Below are positions 4,914 through 12,208 of a stretch of 16,553 nt of DNA, one piece after another. This stretch comes from an uncultured Selenomonadales bacterium (GTDB taxonomy: Bacteria > Bacillota > Negativicutes > Selenomonadales > Selenomonadaceae): the NCBI GenBank assembly GCA_947167555.1, contig CAMVIO010000017.1, forward strand, positions 1-16,553. Reading direction: 5' to 3'. The notes under the pieces are model-generated. The model did no database searches, was not told where the DNA came from, and was given only the letters and a program-made list of their open reading frames with translations. Position 1 is the first letter of the stretch. Every line of letters begins with the position of its first letter. Made by a program: the position numbers and the translations under genes.

Positions 4914-7271
4914 GTGTTTTGTTATCACTGTGGCGCAAAATTGCCGGACGAGGCGAAATTTTGCTTCGCCTGCGGCATGAAACTCATCATAGGCAATGAA
5001 TCGGCAAATCCGCCGGAACCGCTGCACGAAACCGCCGCTTCGCCCCAAAACCGGCCTGTCAGAAATGCCGGGAAAAAATATGAAATTGGCGAATATACGC
5101 TGACTTTTAGCGGAGATGATGCCAGATACATAAAGTGCAACCAATTGCTGGAGCAATATTTTTGGGACAATCTTGCAGCATACGACGTCTTCGTAAAAGA
5201 GGAAATCAAAACTTTCGACGACTTTGTGGAAAAGCTGATTCCAAAGTTAAATATCTATATTCAGATGACCGTAGGCATCGGCGTTGAAACTCTGCTCGAT
5301 AATCACGTCGATGACATTGACGAAAAAAATCTGATGGATATGCTCATGGAACGCCGCCCCTTAGAGCGTGGCCTTGAAGATTTATTTAAAGCTTGCGCCC
5401 AAGTGGAAGAATACGCTCGGCAGCTCAATATAGAAGCTGGGAGTGGTATGCGCTTTACGGGCGGTGGATTTGGCATTACGGGAGCCATCTCGGGCGCGCT
5501 GAAGGCCGAAGCCTTAAACATGGGCATGGACGCCGTTTCAGGAATCGCAAAATGGGCTACGGGCAACACCGACAACGATAAAATGCGACGTTTTAAGGAA
5601 CAGCGTTTTAACGAACTCCATGGAGAATTTGAACTGCAGTGTTTTTCTTACTGGTGCGGTGCCGTAGCACCTTTGGTCACCGGCATCCTGACAGATGAAG
5701 GAATTATGGGACGGGCGGATTTTGACCCGAAAAGGGCCTCTGCTAAGTTTAACAATCTCGAACTAATGGTGCGGCAAAATCGTCTAACCGGCGATGATTT
5801 GTTGCGTGGCCTCTTTGATGTACTGATGCTTGATCCTTACACTGTCAGGTATTATGCTGCCATTTTGCGTGCCGTGCCGGATTCCGGGGAAGGACTTAGA
5901 ATTTTGGCCCAAGACTGCGGCATATTACGGCTCTTTAACACGGAAGTTGCAAAATATGAACGTGAGGACAAATATAAATATGTAAAAAAATATACATCTG
6001 ACGAAAATATTCTCCAAAATATCGAAACCATCGTGACAAATCAGCAGGAACTTCAAAATCGTCTGAAAAAACAGGATGACAAAAAGAAAAAAGTATACCT
6101 GACAGAAGGTGACTACGTCCTTTCCGCTGATGTGAAAAATTGGCATTTTACTGGGCTGGGAAATGTCACTGTCAAAATCCAAAGTAACGTTCCCGTTGAT
6201 TTTGCAGCCCAGAACGTTTCCTTTTCTAATATAACTTTTGACAAGGATTATCAGGAAACTGAGCGCATTTACGGACTTGCCCAAAAGGGGCTTGCCTGTC
6301 TGAATGAAAAAGATTACCGCAAGGCTGCGGCACTCTTTGCCGAAAGTCGAAAAGGCGGCAATGCAGCAGCATCGTGGTATCTGGGGCTGATGATACGCTA
6401 CGGTCTCGGTCTGCAGCAGGATCAGGAAAGAGCCGATGCCCTTTTCGCCGAAGGAGATGCCCAATCGGACAAAGAGGCGGCGGAAATTATCGCCAATCTC
6501 TGCAAAAGCGGTCGGTTATTTCCTGCCGACTGTGCATTTGCGCTTCGCTGGTATGAAAAAAGCGCGCGTACTGCCCAAAATTTGAATGAGGCGGCGCAGA
6601 TATATGAGGAGGGAAGGGAAGGTGTTCCTGCAAACCGCGAAAAAGCCATTTCCCTGTACAAAGAAGCTGCCGACATGTGGGGAAATTACGATGCCATTTA
6701 TAGGTATGCCTTACTGGCAGACATCCCTCTTCATGAAAAAAAAGATTTCTTCGCTAAGGCTGGGGATCATGGCATTCATGATGCAAAGTATCAGCTGGGG
6801 CTTTTGCATATGGAGCACTATGACGACGTTTTCCATGAAAGCAGGGAGGCGGGAGAGAAGAACGCCTTTAAACTTTTTAAAGAAGCCTCTGGTGGAGGCG
6901 GCGGGGACGTCCTTTACCGGGTGGGCATGGCATACCTCGACGGCTTGGGAACGGAGCAGAGCAACCGTCTGGCGGCTGACTACCTTAGGCAGGCTGCGGA
7001 CAAGGGGCATACTGAAGCCATTGTGGAGCTTGGGGTCTGCTACGCTAACGGCACGGGCATAAAGCAAAGCTACGACAGTGCCGTAAAACTGTACAGGGTG
7101 GCGGCGCAGCAGGGTAGCGCCGATGCCGAATTTAATATGGGACTCTGCTGTCAGTATGGCCTAGGAGTGACTGTCGACGTGGAAGCCGCCGTCCAGTGGT
7201 ACAAAAAAGCGGCTTCAAAGGGACACGAGGATGCTAGGGTGGCGCTAAAGGAACTCAGTTCGGAGGTGTAA
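4914..7271 (+). CDS. Zinc-ribbon and Sel1-repeat protein, 785 residues
   Basis: The protein begins with a zinc ribbon (C3, C6, C17, C20; CYHCG and CFACG). A linker leads to a large helical region (about 60-350) that I do not recognise and that contains a glycine- and alanine-rich stretch (183-212). Residues 360-395 are a charged, Lys-rich segment. A short beta-rich piece (about 393-445, GDYVLSADVKNWHFTGLGNVTVKI) is reminiscent of a beta-helix turn. From about 450 to the end it is a solenoid of Sel1-like repeats (for example AMAYLDGLGTEQSNRLAADYLRQAADKG-type units), which bind other proteins. The start chosen is GTG 4914, seven bases after AGGAGG; ATG codons further upstream have no ribosome binding site and would cross the dyad. 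The Sel1 part implies a scaffold or adaptor in the module. The stop is 2 bp before the next gene. Confidence 0.8.
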   Translation: MFCYHCGAKLPDEAKFCFACGMKLIIGNESANPPEPLHETAASPQNRPVRNAGKKYEIGEYTLTFSGDDARYIKCNQLLEQYFWDNLAAYDVFVKEEIKTFDDFVEKLIPKLNIYIQMTVGIGVETLLDNHVDDIDEKNLMDMLMERRPLERGLEDLFKACAQVEEYARQLNIEAGSGMRFTGGGFGITGAISGALKAEALNMGMDAVSGIAKWATGNTDNDKMRRFKEQRFNELHGEFELQCFSYWCGAVAPLVTGILTDEGIMGRADFDPKRASAKFNNLELMVRQNRLTGDDLLRGLFDVLMLDPYTVRYYAAILRAVPDSGEGLRILAQDCGILRLFNTEVAKYEREDKYKYVKKYTSDENILQNIETIVTNQQELQNRLKKQDDKKKKVYLTEGDYVLSADVKNWHFTGLGNVTVKIQSNVPVDFAAQNVSFSNITFDKDYQETERIYGLAQKGLACLNEKDYRKAAALFAESRKGGNAAASWYLGLMIRYGLGLQQDQERADALFAEGDAQSDKEAAEIIANLCKSGRLFPADCAFALRWYEKSARTAQNLNEAAQIYEEGREGVPANREKAISLYKEAADMWGNYDAIYRYALLADIPLHEKKDFFAKAGDHGIHDAKYQLGLLHMEHYDDVFHESREAGEKNAFKLFKEASGGGGGDVLYRVGMAYLDGLGTEQSNRLAADYLRQAADKGHTEAIVELGVCYANGTGIKQSYDSAVKLYRVAAQQGSADAEFNMGLCCQYGLGVTVDVEAAVQWYKKAASKGHEDARVALKELSSEV

Positions 7272-7273
7272 GT

Positions 7274-8077
7274 ATGGCGAAAAAAATGAACATCCCCGTC
7301 GCGGGAGGGGATAGAGATGCAAAGGTAAGGGCTACAGGTCTCGCGCTTGGAACAGCCGCAGATATTGAAAAGTTGAAAGAAAATTTTGCTGGCATTAAGG
7401 CGGCAATCCAAGGCGACCTAAAGTATGCCGTGGCATCCGACAACGAAATTAAGAATTTTTTGGATTCCGCGTCCGGTTCCAAATTTGATGCCATGGTGTC
7501 CGTCCTTGAACGGTACGGAGGGTGCATGAAACAGTGCGACGACATAATGGCGCAGGTCGACGAAGAAACGCAGGAGGGTTTTTTTAACGAGGTTAGCCAG
7601 TTCGCTCTGATAATTGAGAGAAATTATAATGCCCTCGTAAATTATTTTGCTGGACTATCAGTGGATGAAAAGTTGTCGTTTTTGGGCATTGAAAAAAAGA
7701 CTGCTAAAGTCGATGAAGTAAAAGTCTTTATGCAGCGGATAAATCAGATGGAACAGCTTTCCGACAAGCAGAAGAACATTTTAATTGGCGATCTGAACCA
7801 CCTTTTGACGACGTTCGGCCTAAGTTACGACCAAGCAAAGGAAAAAAGCATGGGTAGTGCATTTGGCTCCGCTGTGCTGATGGTTGTCATCATGTACTTG
7901 TTCGTGAAATTAGTGACATGGATATTACCGAACTGGCTGGGGGTTATCCTGTGGGGAGGCTACATTTACATGATATTTAAAAAATACGGCCAACTGATGT
8001 CCGTAGCGAAGACTCGTGGCGAGTCGGGAGGACTGAAGCTCTTTTTAGCTGCCGTTTCCCTCAGCGGCGACGACTGA
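7274..8077 (+). CDS. Unknown protein with two C-terminal membrane helices
   Basis: I do not recognise this 267-residue protein. Residues 1-190 are soluble and mostly helical, with an alternation of charged and hydrophobic residues. Two adjacent hydrophobic segments (about 197-217 and 219-235, rich in V, I, L, W) make a hairpin in the membrane, and a basic stretch (KKYGQLMSVAKTR) follows, placing the ends in the cytoplasm. ATG 7274 lies 2 bp after the preceding stop with GGAGGTG inside the previous gene's last codons, so the two are translationally coupled. That makes it the likely membrane anchor or partner of the zinc-ribbon/Sel1 protein. It has no signal peptide. Confidence 0.75.
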   Translation: MAKKMNIPVAGGDRDAKVRATGLALGTAADIEKLKENFAGIKAAIQGDLKYAVASDNEIKNFLDSASGSKFDAMVSVLERYGGCMKQCDDIMAQVDEETQEGFFNEVSQFALIIERNYNALVNYFAGLSVDEKLSFLGIEKKTAKVDEVKVFMQRINQMEQLSDKQKNILIGDLNHLLTTFGLSYDQAKEKSMGSAFGSAVLMVVIMYLFVKLVTWILPNWLGVILWGGYIYMIFKKYGQLMSVAKTRGESGGLKLFLAAVSLSGDD

Positions 8078-8386
8078 AAAAATGTCGGCAAAGGGATGCC
8101 TGGTTTGAGAGCACTGGTCGTTTTGTTAGCCTTCATGAGAGCAGTGATTGCGGCTCGCATATTTCTGAGGAAACGCTTAAAAGTGCCCCAGGGTGGTAAC
8201 CTAAAATCCCGAAATATAATACACGCATCAGAAAGGACGTCGATGGTTTTCTTGCTGTAAAAGTCATTGCCCGAGACTATGCACAGATATGTAGTTGAAT
8301 CTCTTGAAAAAAGTATGGTTAATTATGATTATGGCACAGGCGATAAATTGCCTGTGCCATATGTTTATCAGAAGGAGGAACACACA
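8078..8386. other. Intergenic region with one weak small reading frame
   Basis: This 309-bp gap interrupts an otherwise tight gene series. It holds an in-frame stretch from 8096 to 8260 that would encode 54 residues with a hydrophobic, basic start (MPGLRALVVLLAFMRAVIAAR), but no proper ribosome binding site precedes it. AGAAAGGA before ATG 8243 would only give a five-codon peptide. The same frame continues without a stop into the next gene. I see no convincing gene here. The right end carries the inverted repeat and promoter-like boxes described separately. Confidence 0.5.
8304..8361 (+). promoter_or_regulatory. Promoter-like boxes overlapped by a perfect 12-bp inverted repeat
   Basis: TTGAAA (8304-8309) and GATTAT (8327-8332) are 17 bp apart. 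The inverted repeat TATGGCACAGGC (8330-8341) and GCCTGTGCCATA (8350-8361), with an 8-base loop, overlaps the -10 box and the expected transcription start, and ends 10 bp before the ribosome binding site GAAGGAGG of the next gene. No T-tract follows, so it is not a simple terminator. It fits an operator for a dimeric repressor, or an mRNA hairpin that protects or controls the 5' end. Confidence 0.5.
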
Positions 8387-8761
8387 ATGTTAAACCCACA
8401 AAAAATCGCCGAACTACGCAATGATCCGCACATGAAGGAGCTTTTCGACATCATCGAGGGTATGAAGAATCCGCCCGAAGAGATAGCGGACGATGCGGAC
8501 GTACAGGCGGTTGTATCGATTGCGAAAATGCTGGAAGGTGACATAAAAAATATTATCATGGAAGCAGCGCTGGAGCCTGTCGGAACGATTGACGCCATGC
8601 AGCTTGTGGAGAAGGCCAACGCACTTAACAGGCAAATTATGAATTATGCCGAAGCTGAGAAATCCGACGATACGAAGAAGATGGCTGAGGTGTTGAAGAA
8701 TATCCGCGAAATCGGACAATACTTCGCAAGCCTTGAACCTACGAGCGAGGAAAAGAAATGA
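8387..8761 (+). CDS. Small helical protein of unknown function
   Basis: This 124-residue acidic protein has no membrane segment and is probably all helical, with regularly spaced Leu, Ile and Met and many Glu, Asp and Lys residues (for example KIAELRNDPHMKELFDIIEGM and VEKANALNRQIMNYAEAEKS). I do not recognise a family. ATG 8387 has GAAGGAGG at 8371-8378. An in-frame extension upstream to TTG 8267 exists but would run through the inverted repeat and has no ribosome binding site. The stop overlaps the LRAT-like gene by ATGA, so the two are translated together; a chaperone, inhibitor or subunit role for that enzyme is a reasonable guess only. Confidence 0.72.
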   Translation: MLNPQKIAELRNDPHMKELFDIIEGMKNPPEEIADDADVQAVVSIAKMLEGDIKNIIMEAALEPVGTIDAMQLVEKANALNRQIMNYAEAEKSDDTKKMAEVLKNIREIGQYFASLEPTSEEKK

Positions 8762-9402
8762 AGAAGAACGAACCTTTCCGAAATCCGTTGGACAATCCCA
8801 CAGCGGATCAAGTCATCGAACTATGGCAGAACCACCCGGACGAATCTGAGCGTCTAGGCTTGGCGGATGCCCTTCTGCTCAAATGGGGGCTGAAAATCGC
8901 TTCGGGGTTGACCGCTCTGCTTATAGCGATGGACTCATTGAGCGGAGAAGATGCCTTAATGACAAACGATGATCGACGAGAGGGAGAGCGTATTGTCAAA
9001 ACTCTCTCCCCTAATATCGGCAAGAGAATTGAGCAGCTTAACAACGTCCGGGACAGCATTGCGAATCCGTTGGAAGTCGGCGAAAAACGCTCGCTGAAAA
9101 CCATTCGCCAAGTTATTCGATGGTTCAAAAAAGGCGACCATATTGCCGTAGACCGCGATTTATACAGTCATCATGCCATCTACGACGGAAACGGCGGCGT
9201 TGTGGAGTACGATGATTACGTTGTCAAAACCGCAACGCTGGCGGAATTTGCACAGGGGGCAAAAATTTACCGGATAGAGGAAACGCCCGCCTACACGCCG
9301 GACGAGATTATGGAGCGCGCCTATTTCCGCATGGGCGAGCGAGAATACGATTTGTTGTCCAACAACTGCGAGAATTTCGCGACATGGTGCAGATGCGGGT
9401 AA
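8758..9402 (+). CDS. LRAT-like (NlpC/P60 superfamily) domain protein
   Basis: The C-terminal half (about 118-214) is an LRAT domain, a circularly permuted papain-like fold whose members act as thiol acyltransferases, phospholipases or hydrolases. Seen motifs: GDHIAV (126-131), SHHAIYDGNGG (137-147, candidate catalytic H139) and NNCENFATWC (202-211, nucleophile C204). The usual NCEHF reads NCENF here, and the position after the strand where a second His is common (VIH) reads VVE (E150), so the triad is atypical. Residues 1-115 form a helical N-terminal part with one moderately hydrophobic stretch (43-58, LKWGLKIASGLTALLIAM) that may touch the membrane. The gene overlaps the preceding stop (ATGA) and is followed by a tiny membrane-peptide gene. 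The substrate (lipid or protein) cannot be read from the sequence. Confidence 0.85.
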   Translation: MKKNEPFRNPLDNPTADQVIELWQNHPDESERLGLADALLLKWGLKIASGLTALLIAMDSLSGEDALMTNDDRREGERIVKTLSPNIGKRIEQLNNVRDSIANPLEVGEKRSLKTIRQVIRWFKKGDHIAVDRDLYSHHAIYDGNGGVVEYDDYVVKTATLAEFAQGAKIYRIEETPAYTPDEIMERAYFRMGEREYDLLSNNCENFATWCRCG

Positions 9403-9416
9403 AAGGAGACGCCGAT

Positions 9417-9515
9417 TTGAAAAAATATGATATAAACGGACCCACTTTAGCATATACAATTTTAGGAATTATAGCTTTTGCCGCTTGGTTAGTCAGGCGG
9501 CTATTGGAACATTAG
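9417..9515 (+). CDS. 32-residue single-pass membrane peptide
   Basis: A TTG start at 9417 follows AAAGGAG (9402-9408) by eight bases, directly after the stop of the LRAT-like gene. The product is MKKYDINGP followed by a hydrophobic helix (TLAYTILGIIAFAAWLV) and a basic end (RRLLEH). The charge pattern and length fit a small membrane protein that could modulate a neighbouring membrane-bound enzyme, or a toxin-like peptide. The good ribosome binding site, the fit into the gap before the next gene and the helix support it; there is no family match that I recognise. Confidence 0.6.
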   Translation: MKKYDINGPTLAYTILGIIAFAAWLVRRLLEH

Positions 9516-9534
9516 AAGCACAGGAGGGATACAA

Positions 9535-10788
9535 ATGGAAAACACAAAGCACACAGAATCCATAGAAAAACTGCTGGCCACAGGTGCGGAGGCGATGGAA
9601 CGGAAAGATTACGACGTTGCCGTATCCTGTTATGAACAAGCGGCCGACATAGGAAGCAGCGATGCGCTTGCGCGGCTGGGAGATGTTTACAACGAAGGAT
9701 TTGCGCGAAGAAGGGACACGGACAAGGCGTTTGCCTATTACAAGCAAGCGGCAGATGCCGGAAACGCCGATGGAATGTATGGTCTTGGGAATTTCTATTC
9801 CTGCGGGTATGGTGTAGATGCGGATGGAGAAAAGGCGGTCGAGTGGTTTGAAAAGGCCGCAGCGTACGGCAACAGCAATGCCATGATACGTCTTGGCAAT
9901 ACATATTGTGGATATGAATATGATGGGGACGATGAACGAGACGAGGTTGCCGACGATTCACAGGAAGAAAAAACAGGAAAAAAGCGTGTGACTATTGGAA
10001 ACACCTATATCTATCGCGATACCAATATACAAAAGGCTGCCGAATGGTATAAAAAGGCGATAGACGCCGGGAACCCGAAAGGGGCGCACGCGCTTGCCAG
10101 AATATATGATCGTGTTGCTTTCGATTCAGAAGAAGATAGGAAAACTGCCCTTCAGTATTACACGAAGGCGGCGAATCGGGGTGACATCAAAGCCATGCAG
10201 AGTTTGTCTCGGTTGTACGAGGACATGGAAACACCTGACAAAAACAAATCGGCCTTTTGGCTGATGAAGGCCGCCGAGTCGGGAGACCGCAGCGCGATGT
10301 ATCAAGTTGGAGATGAATATAGCTATGGAAAATGGCCGTATGGAAAAAACATGACCAAAGCAGTCGAGTGGTATGAAAAAGCGGCAGATGGTGGATACAA
10401 GAACGCGATGAAAAAATTAGGGGGGATTTACTATCACGGCTATCCGGAAGATGGAGTGCCGCAGGATTACGCAAAAGCCGCTTTCTATTATGAAAAAGCG
10501 GCGAGAAGAGGGGTTACATCCGCCAAAATCAAGATGGGAGATCTGTGCCGACTGGGCAGGGGCACGGAGCAAAGCGACAAATCGGCGGCGGATTGGTATA
10601 TCAGAGCCGCACGGGACGGCGAAACCGATGGCATCATCAGGCTTGCGAATTTTTACGGTCAGTATGCAGAGGAATTGAAATGCCGAATCGGAGAAAAACG
10701 ATTGGCAGAGTACACGGAACTGGCAAAGCATTTGGATATTGACAATGACTTGTTTTTGGCGTTGAAGGAATTGGGAATTGCCGAGTAA
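9535..10788 (+). CDS. Sel1-repeat protein, 417 residues
   Basis: Almost the whole chain is a Sel1-like (SLR) solenoid, a TPR-related helical repeat that serves as a protein-binding scaffold. I count about nine units, with the A-x2-W/Y-Y/F-x-K-A-A-D-x-G-pattern clearly repeated (AFAYYKQAADAGNADGMYGL, AVEWYEKAADGGYKNAMKKL, AAFYYEKAARRG). An acidic insertion (about 125-150, rich in Asp and Glu) breaks the repeats after the third unit. No signal peptide or membrane helix is visible, so it should be cytoplasmic, unlike secreted Sel1 proteins. ATG 9535 follows AGGAGGG by six bases. It is the last gene before a terminator and is related in repeat type to the C-terminal half of the 785-residue protein, suggesting both scaffold the same process. 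Confidence 0.88.
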   Translation: MENTKHTESIEKLLATGAEAMERKDYDVAVSCYEQAADIGSSDALARLGDVYNEGFARRRDTDKAFAYYKQAADAGNADGMYGLGNFYSCGYGVDADGEKAVEWFEKAAAYGNSNAMIRLGNTYCGYEYDGDDERDEVADDSQEEKTGKKRVTIGNTYIYRDTNIQKAAEWYKKAIDAGNPKGAHALARIYDRVAFDSEEDRKTALQYYTKAANRGDIKAMQSLSRLYEDMETPDKNKSAFWLMKAAESGDRSAMYQVGDEYSYGKWPYGKNMTKAVEWYEKAADGGYKNAMKKLGGIYYHGYPEDGVPQDYAKAAFYYEKAARRGVTSAKIKMGDLCRLGRGTEQSDKSAADWYIRAARDGETDGIIRLANFYGQYAEELKCRIGEKRLAEYTELAKHLDIDNDLFLALKELGIAE

Positions 10789-10804
10789 CGGGAGGCAAAG
10801 AGGG

Positions 10805-10836
10805 AAAGCTCAGGCTTGCAAACAGCCTGGGCTTTT
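10805..10836 (+). terminator. Intrinsic terminator ending the Sel1/LRAT module
   Basis: AAAGCTCAGGCT (10805-10816) and AGCCTGGGCTTT (10824-10835) form a 12-bp stem with one U-G pair and a 7-base loop, ending in TTTTCC. The T-tract is short but the stem is strong. It lies 17 bp after the stop of the Sel1 gene. Confidence 0.8.
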
Positions 10837-10886
10837 CCGTACTTCAATCGTCCCCGCAAAATCCTATGGAATCTCCCCTGCTTTCA

Positions 10887-10895
10887 TGGTAAAAT
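10887..10895 (+). promoter_or_regulatory. Extended -10 promoter of the toxin-antitoxin genes
   Basis: TGGTAAAAT (10887-10895) is an extended -10 element 45 bp before the antitoxin ATG. The matching -35 box (TGGAAT at the right distance) is poor, as is common with extended -10 promoters. Confidence 0.4.
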
Positions 10896-10939
10896 AAACA
10901 TAGCAAAAGAGACGTGAAACACTGGGAGGAGAAAGCATC

Positions 10940-11212
10940 ATGTTGGCGGAATCTTTTGTCGGCAACGCAAAGGTCATGCGCGGCGGACAAGTTACCATAC
11001 CGAAAAATGCGCGCGCGGCTCTTGGCGTGGCGAGCGGCGACCAAGTGTCATTCATCGTCGAGGGGAATACGGTTCGCCTCGTAAATTCGGCGGTTTATGC
11101 GATGCAGGTCTTTCAGAATGAGATGGCCGGAGAAGCGGAACGCACAGGGCTGACATCGGACGAAGATGTAATGGCGCTTGTCAAAGAAATTCGGCATACG
11201 GGGCGGATATGA
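10940..11212 (+). CDS. AbrB-type antitoxin
   Basis: Residues 8-50 of this 90-residue protein are a swapped-hairpin AbrB/MazE domain: KVMRGGQVTIPKNARAALGVASGDQVSFIVEGNTVRLVN. It should bind its own promoter as a dimer, while the helical C-terminal tail (52-90) wraps and inhibits the cognate toxin. GGAGGAG lies 7-8 bases upstream of the ATG. The stop overlaps the start of the PIN-domain gene (ATGA), the standard coupled antitoxin-toxin order. The pair probably stabilises the mobile element or limits phage growth. Identity as an AbrB-family antitoxin is well supported by domain and context. Confidence 0.85.
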   Translation: MLAESFVGNAKVMRGGQVTIPKNARAALGVASGDQVSFIVEGNTVRLVNSAVYAMQVFQNEMAGEAERTGLTSDEDVMALVKEIRHTGRI

Positions 11213-11622
11213 AAGTATTGATAGACACAAATGTGCTTGTATCCGCCGCATTGAATCCGAACGGAGTTCCTGCGGCGGCATATAAAAAAGCTGCATCCTA
11301 TCCGAATCACTGCATGATCTGTGAACAGAACCTGGATGAGCTGAAACGGATATTCCAACAGAAATTCCCAAAGAAACTTTCGGCACTTGAAAATTTTTTA
11401 GCGACCGCACGAACGACATTGGAACTGGTGCCTGTCCCGAAGGAGGAGACGGCTTTAGAATCGGCAATCCGAGATGTAAACGACAGACCTATTTTGAGAG
11501 CCGCAGTCAAAGCGGGCGCGGATATTCTGCTTACAGGAGACAAAGACTTCCTTTCATCCGAAATAACCACCCCCGCGATGATGTCCCCCAGTGAATTTGT
11601 CGCAGCTTCTCCATCTCCATGA
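11209..11622 (+). CDS. PIN-domain toxin (putative ribonuclease)
   Basis: PIN domains cut RNA with metal ions held by four acidic residues. In this 137-residue protein the four are visible: D6 in VLIDTNVLVSA, E44 in NLDELKR, D92 in DVNDRPILRAA and D111/D113 in LLTGDKDFL. It matches the COG1569-type PIN toxins found with AbrB or RHH antitoxins. The start codon overlaps the antitoxin stop by ATGA. The C-terminus ends in a low-complexity AASPSP, exactly where the Rpn-tail reading frame begins (ATGA overlap at 11619), so the last residues may have been altered by the rearrangement that placed those fragments here. The toxin core looks intact. Confidence 0.87.
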   Translation: MKVLIDTNVLVSAALNPNGVPAAAYKKAASYPNHCMICEQNLDELKRIFQQKFPKKLSALENFLATARTTLELVPVPKEETALESAIRDVNDRPILRAAVKAGADILLTGDKDFLSSEITTPAMMSPSEFVAASPSP

Positions 11623-11855
11623 CATACGAAATGGAAAGCGAGGCGGAAATGATGTGCAATCTGAGCGACGGTGTTGAAATGCGTGGATTTAATCGTGGTG
11701 TGGACTTTGGAGTAGATAAAGGCTTGCTTTCGGCTCTCATGGGTTATATCCGAAAAAAGGCCGTATCTATCGAGACGGCTTTGGACGATCATGACATTGC
11801 AGTAGAAAACCGCGCAAAATATACGCAACTGCTTCGTGAACAACTCCATGTGTGA
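11619..11855 (+). CDS. Rpn-type nuclease tail, copy 1 (fragment)
   Basis: The 78-residue product begins MESEAEMMCNLSDGVEMRGFNRG and ends in a helical unit (ALMGYIRKKAVSIETALDDHDI). This resembles the C-terminal tail of Rpn/PD-(D/E)XK recombination-promoting nucleases, which are about 280-300 residues long; the whole N-terminal nuclease domain is missing. The start overlaps the PIN stop. It aligns with the next reading frame across nearly its whole length, so the two form a tandem repeat, with an eight-residue insertion (FNRGVDFG) here. It may be a decayed remnant or, since it is intact and coupled, still made as a small protein. Confidence 0.55.
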   Translation: MTYEMESEAEMMCNLSDGVEMRGFNRGVDFGVDKGLLSALMGYIRKKAVSIETALDDHDIAVENRAKYTQLLREQLHV

Positions 11856-11879
11856 TACCGCACATAAAGCGAGGCGGAA

Positions 11880-12062
11880 ATGATGTGCAATTTAAGCGAC
11901 GGTGTGGAGATGCGCGGTATTGACAAAGGAACGATTCAAGCGTTGTTAGGCTACATCAAGAAAAAGAAGGTGTCCATTGATGCGGCATTGGAAGACCATG
12001 ACATTACAGCGGCAAATCGCGAAAAGTATATAGTGCTTCTTCGGGAACGCCTCCAATCGTAA
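11880..12062 (+). CDS. Rpn-type nuclease tail, copy 2 (fragment)
   Basis: The 60-residue product (MMCNLSDGVEMRGIDKG, then ALLGYIKKKKVSIDAALEDHDI) is the second copy of the Rpn-type tail. The DNA identity with copy 1 starts upstream of the ATG: GCGAGGCGGAAATGATGTG is shared, with GAGG as weak ribosome binding site. Protein similarity is high, but many third-base changes show the duplication is not recent, or that the copies come from two related genes. The nuclease domain is missing. A strong terminator follows after 57 bp. Confidence 0.55.
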   Translation: MMCNLSDGVEMRGIDKGTIQALLGYIKKKKVSIDAALEDHDITAANREKYIVLLRERLQS

Positions 12063-12119
12063 CCCTTTCCGTCAAACTCCCGAATTTCAATTACATACCA
12101 TAAAAAAGAATAGGACACA

Positions 12120-12160
12120 AACACCCCCGAATCATAGCGGTTCGGGGGTGTTCCTATTTT
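12120..12160 (+). terminator. Intrinsic terminator after the Rpn fragments
   Basis: AACACCCCCGAATC (12120-12133) pairs with GGTTCGGGGGTGTT (12139-12152) as a 14-bp stem with one U-G pair and a 5-base loop, followed by CCTATTTT. It separates the toxin-antitoxin block from the DUF932 block. Confidence 0.88.
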
Positions 12161-12208
12161 CAGAAGCAATCAACGCATCATCAGACTTTCAAGAAAGGGG
12201 GAATCCAT

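Noticed and set aside
8096..8260. 54-codon frame with a hydrophobic N-terminus between the membrane-protein gene and the helical-protein gene
   Set aside because: There is no properly spaced ribosome binding site, the composition after the hydrophobic part is not protein-like, and the frame is most simply explained by chance. It is in the same frame as both neighbours, so a decayed gene remnant cannot be excluded.
8267..8386. In-frame N-terminal extension of the 124-residue protein
   Set aside because: It would start at TTG or an ATG without ribosome binding site and run through the perfect inverted repeat; ATG 8387 has an excellent GAAGGAGG.
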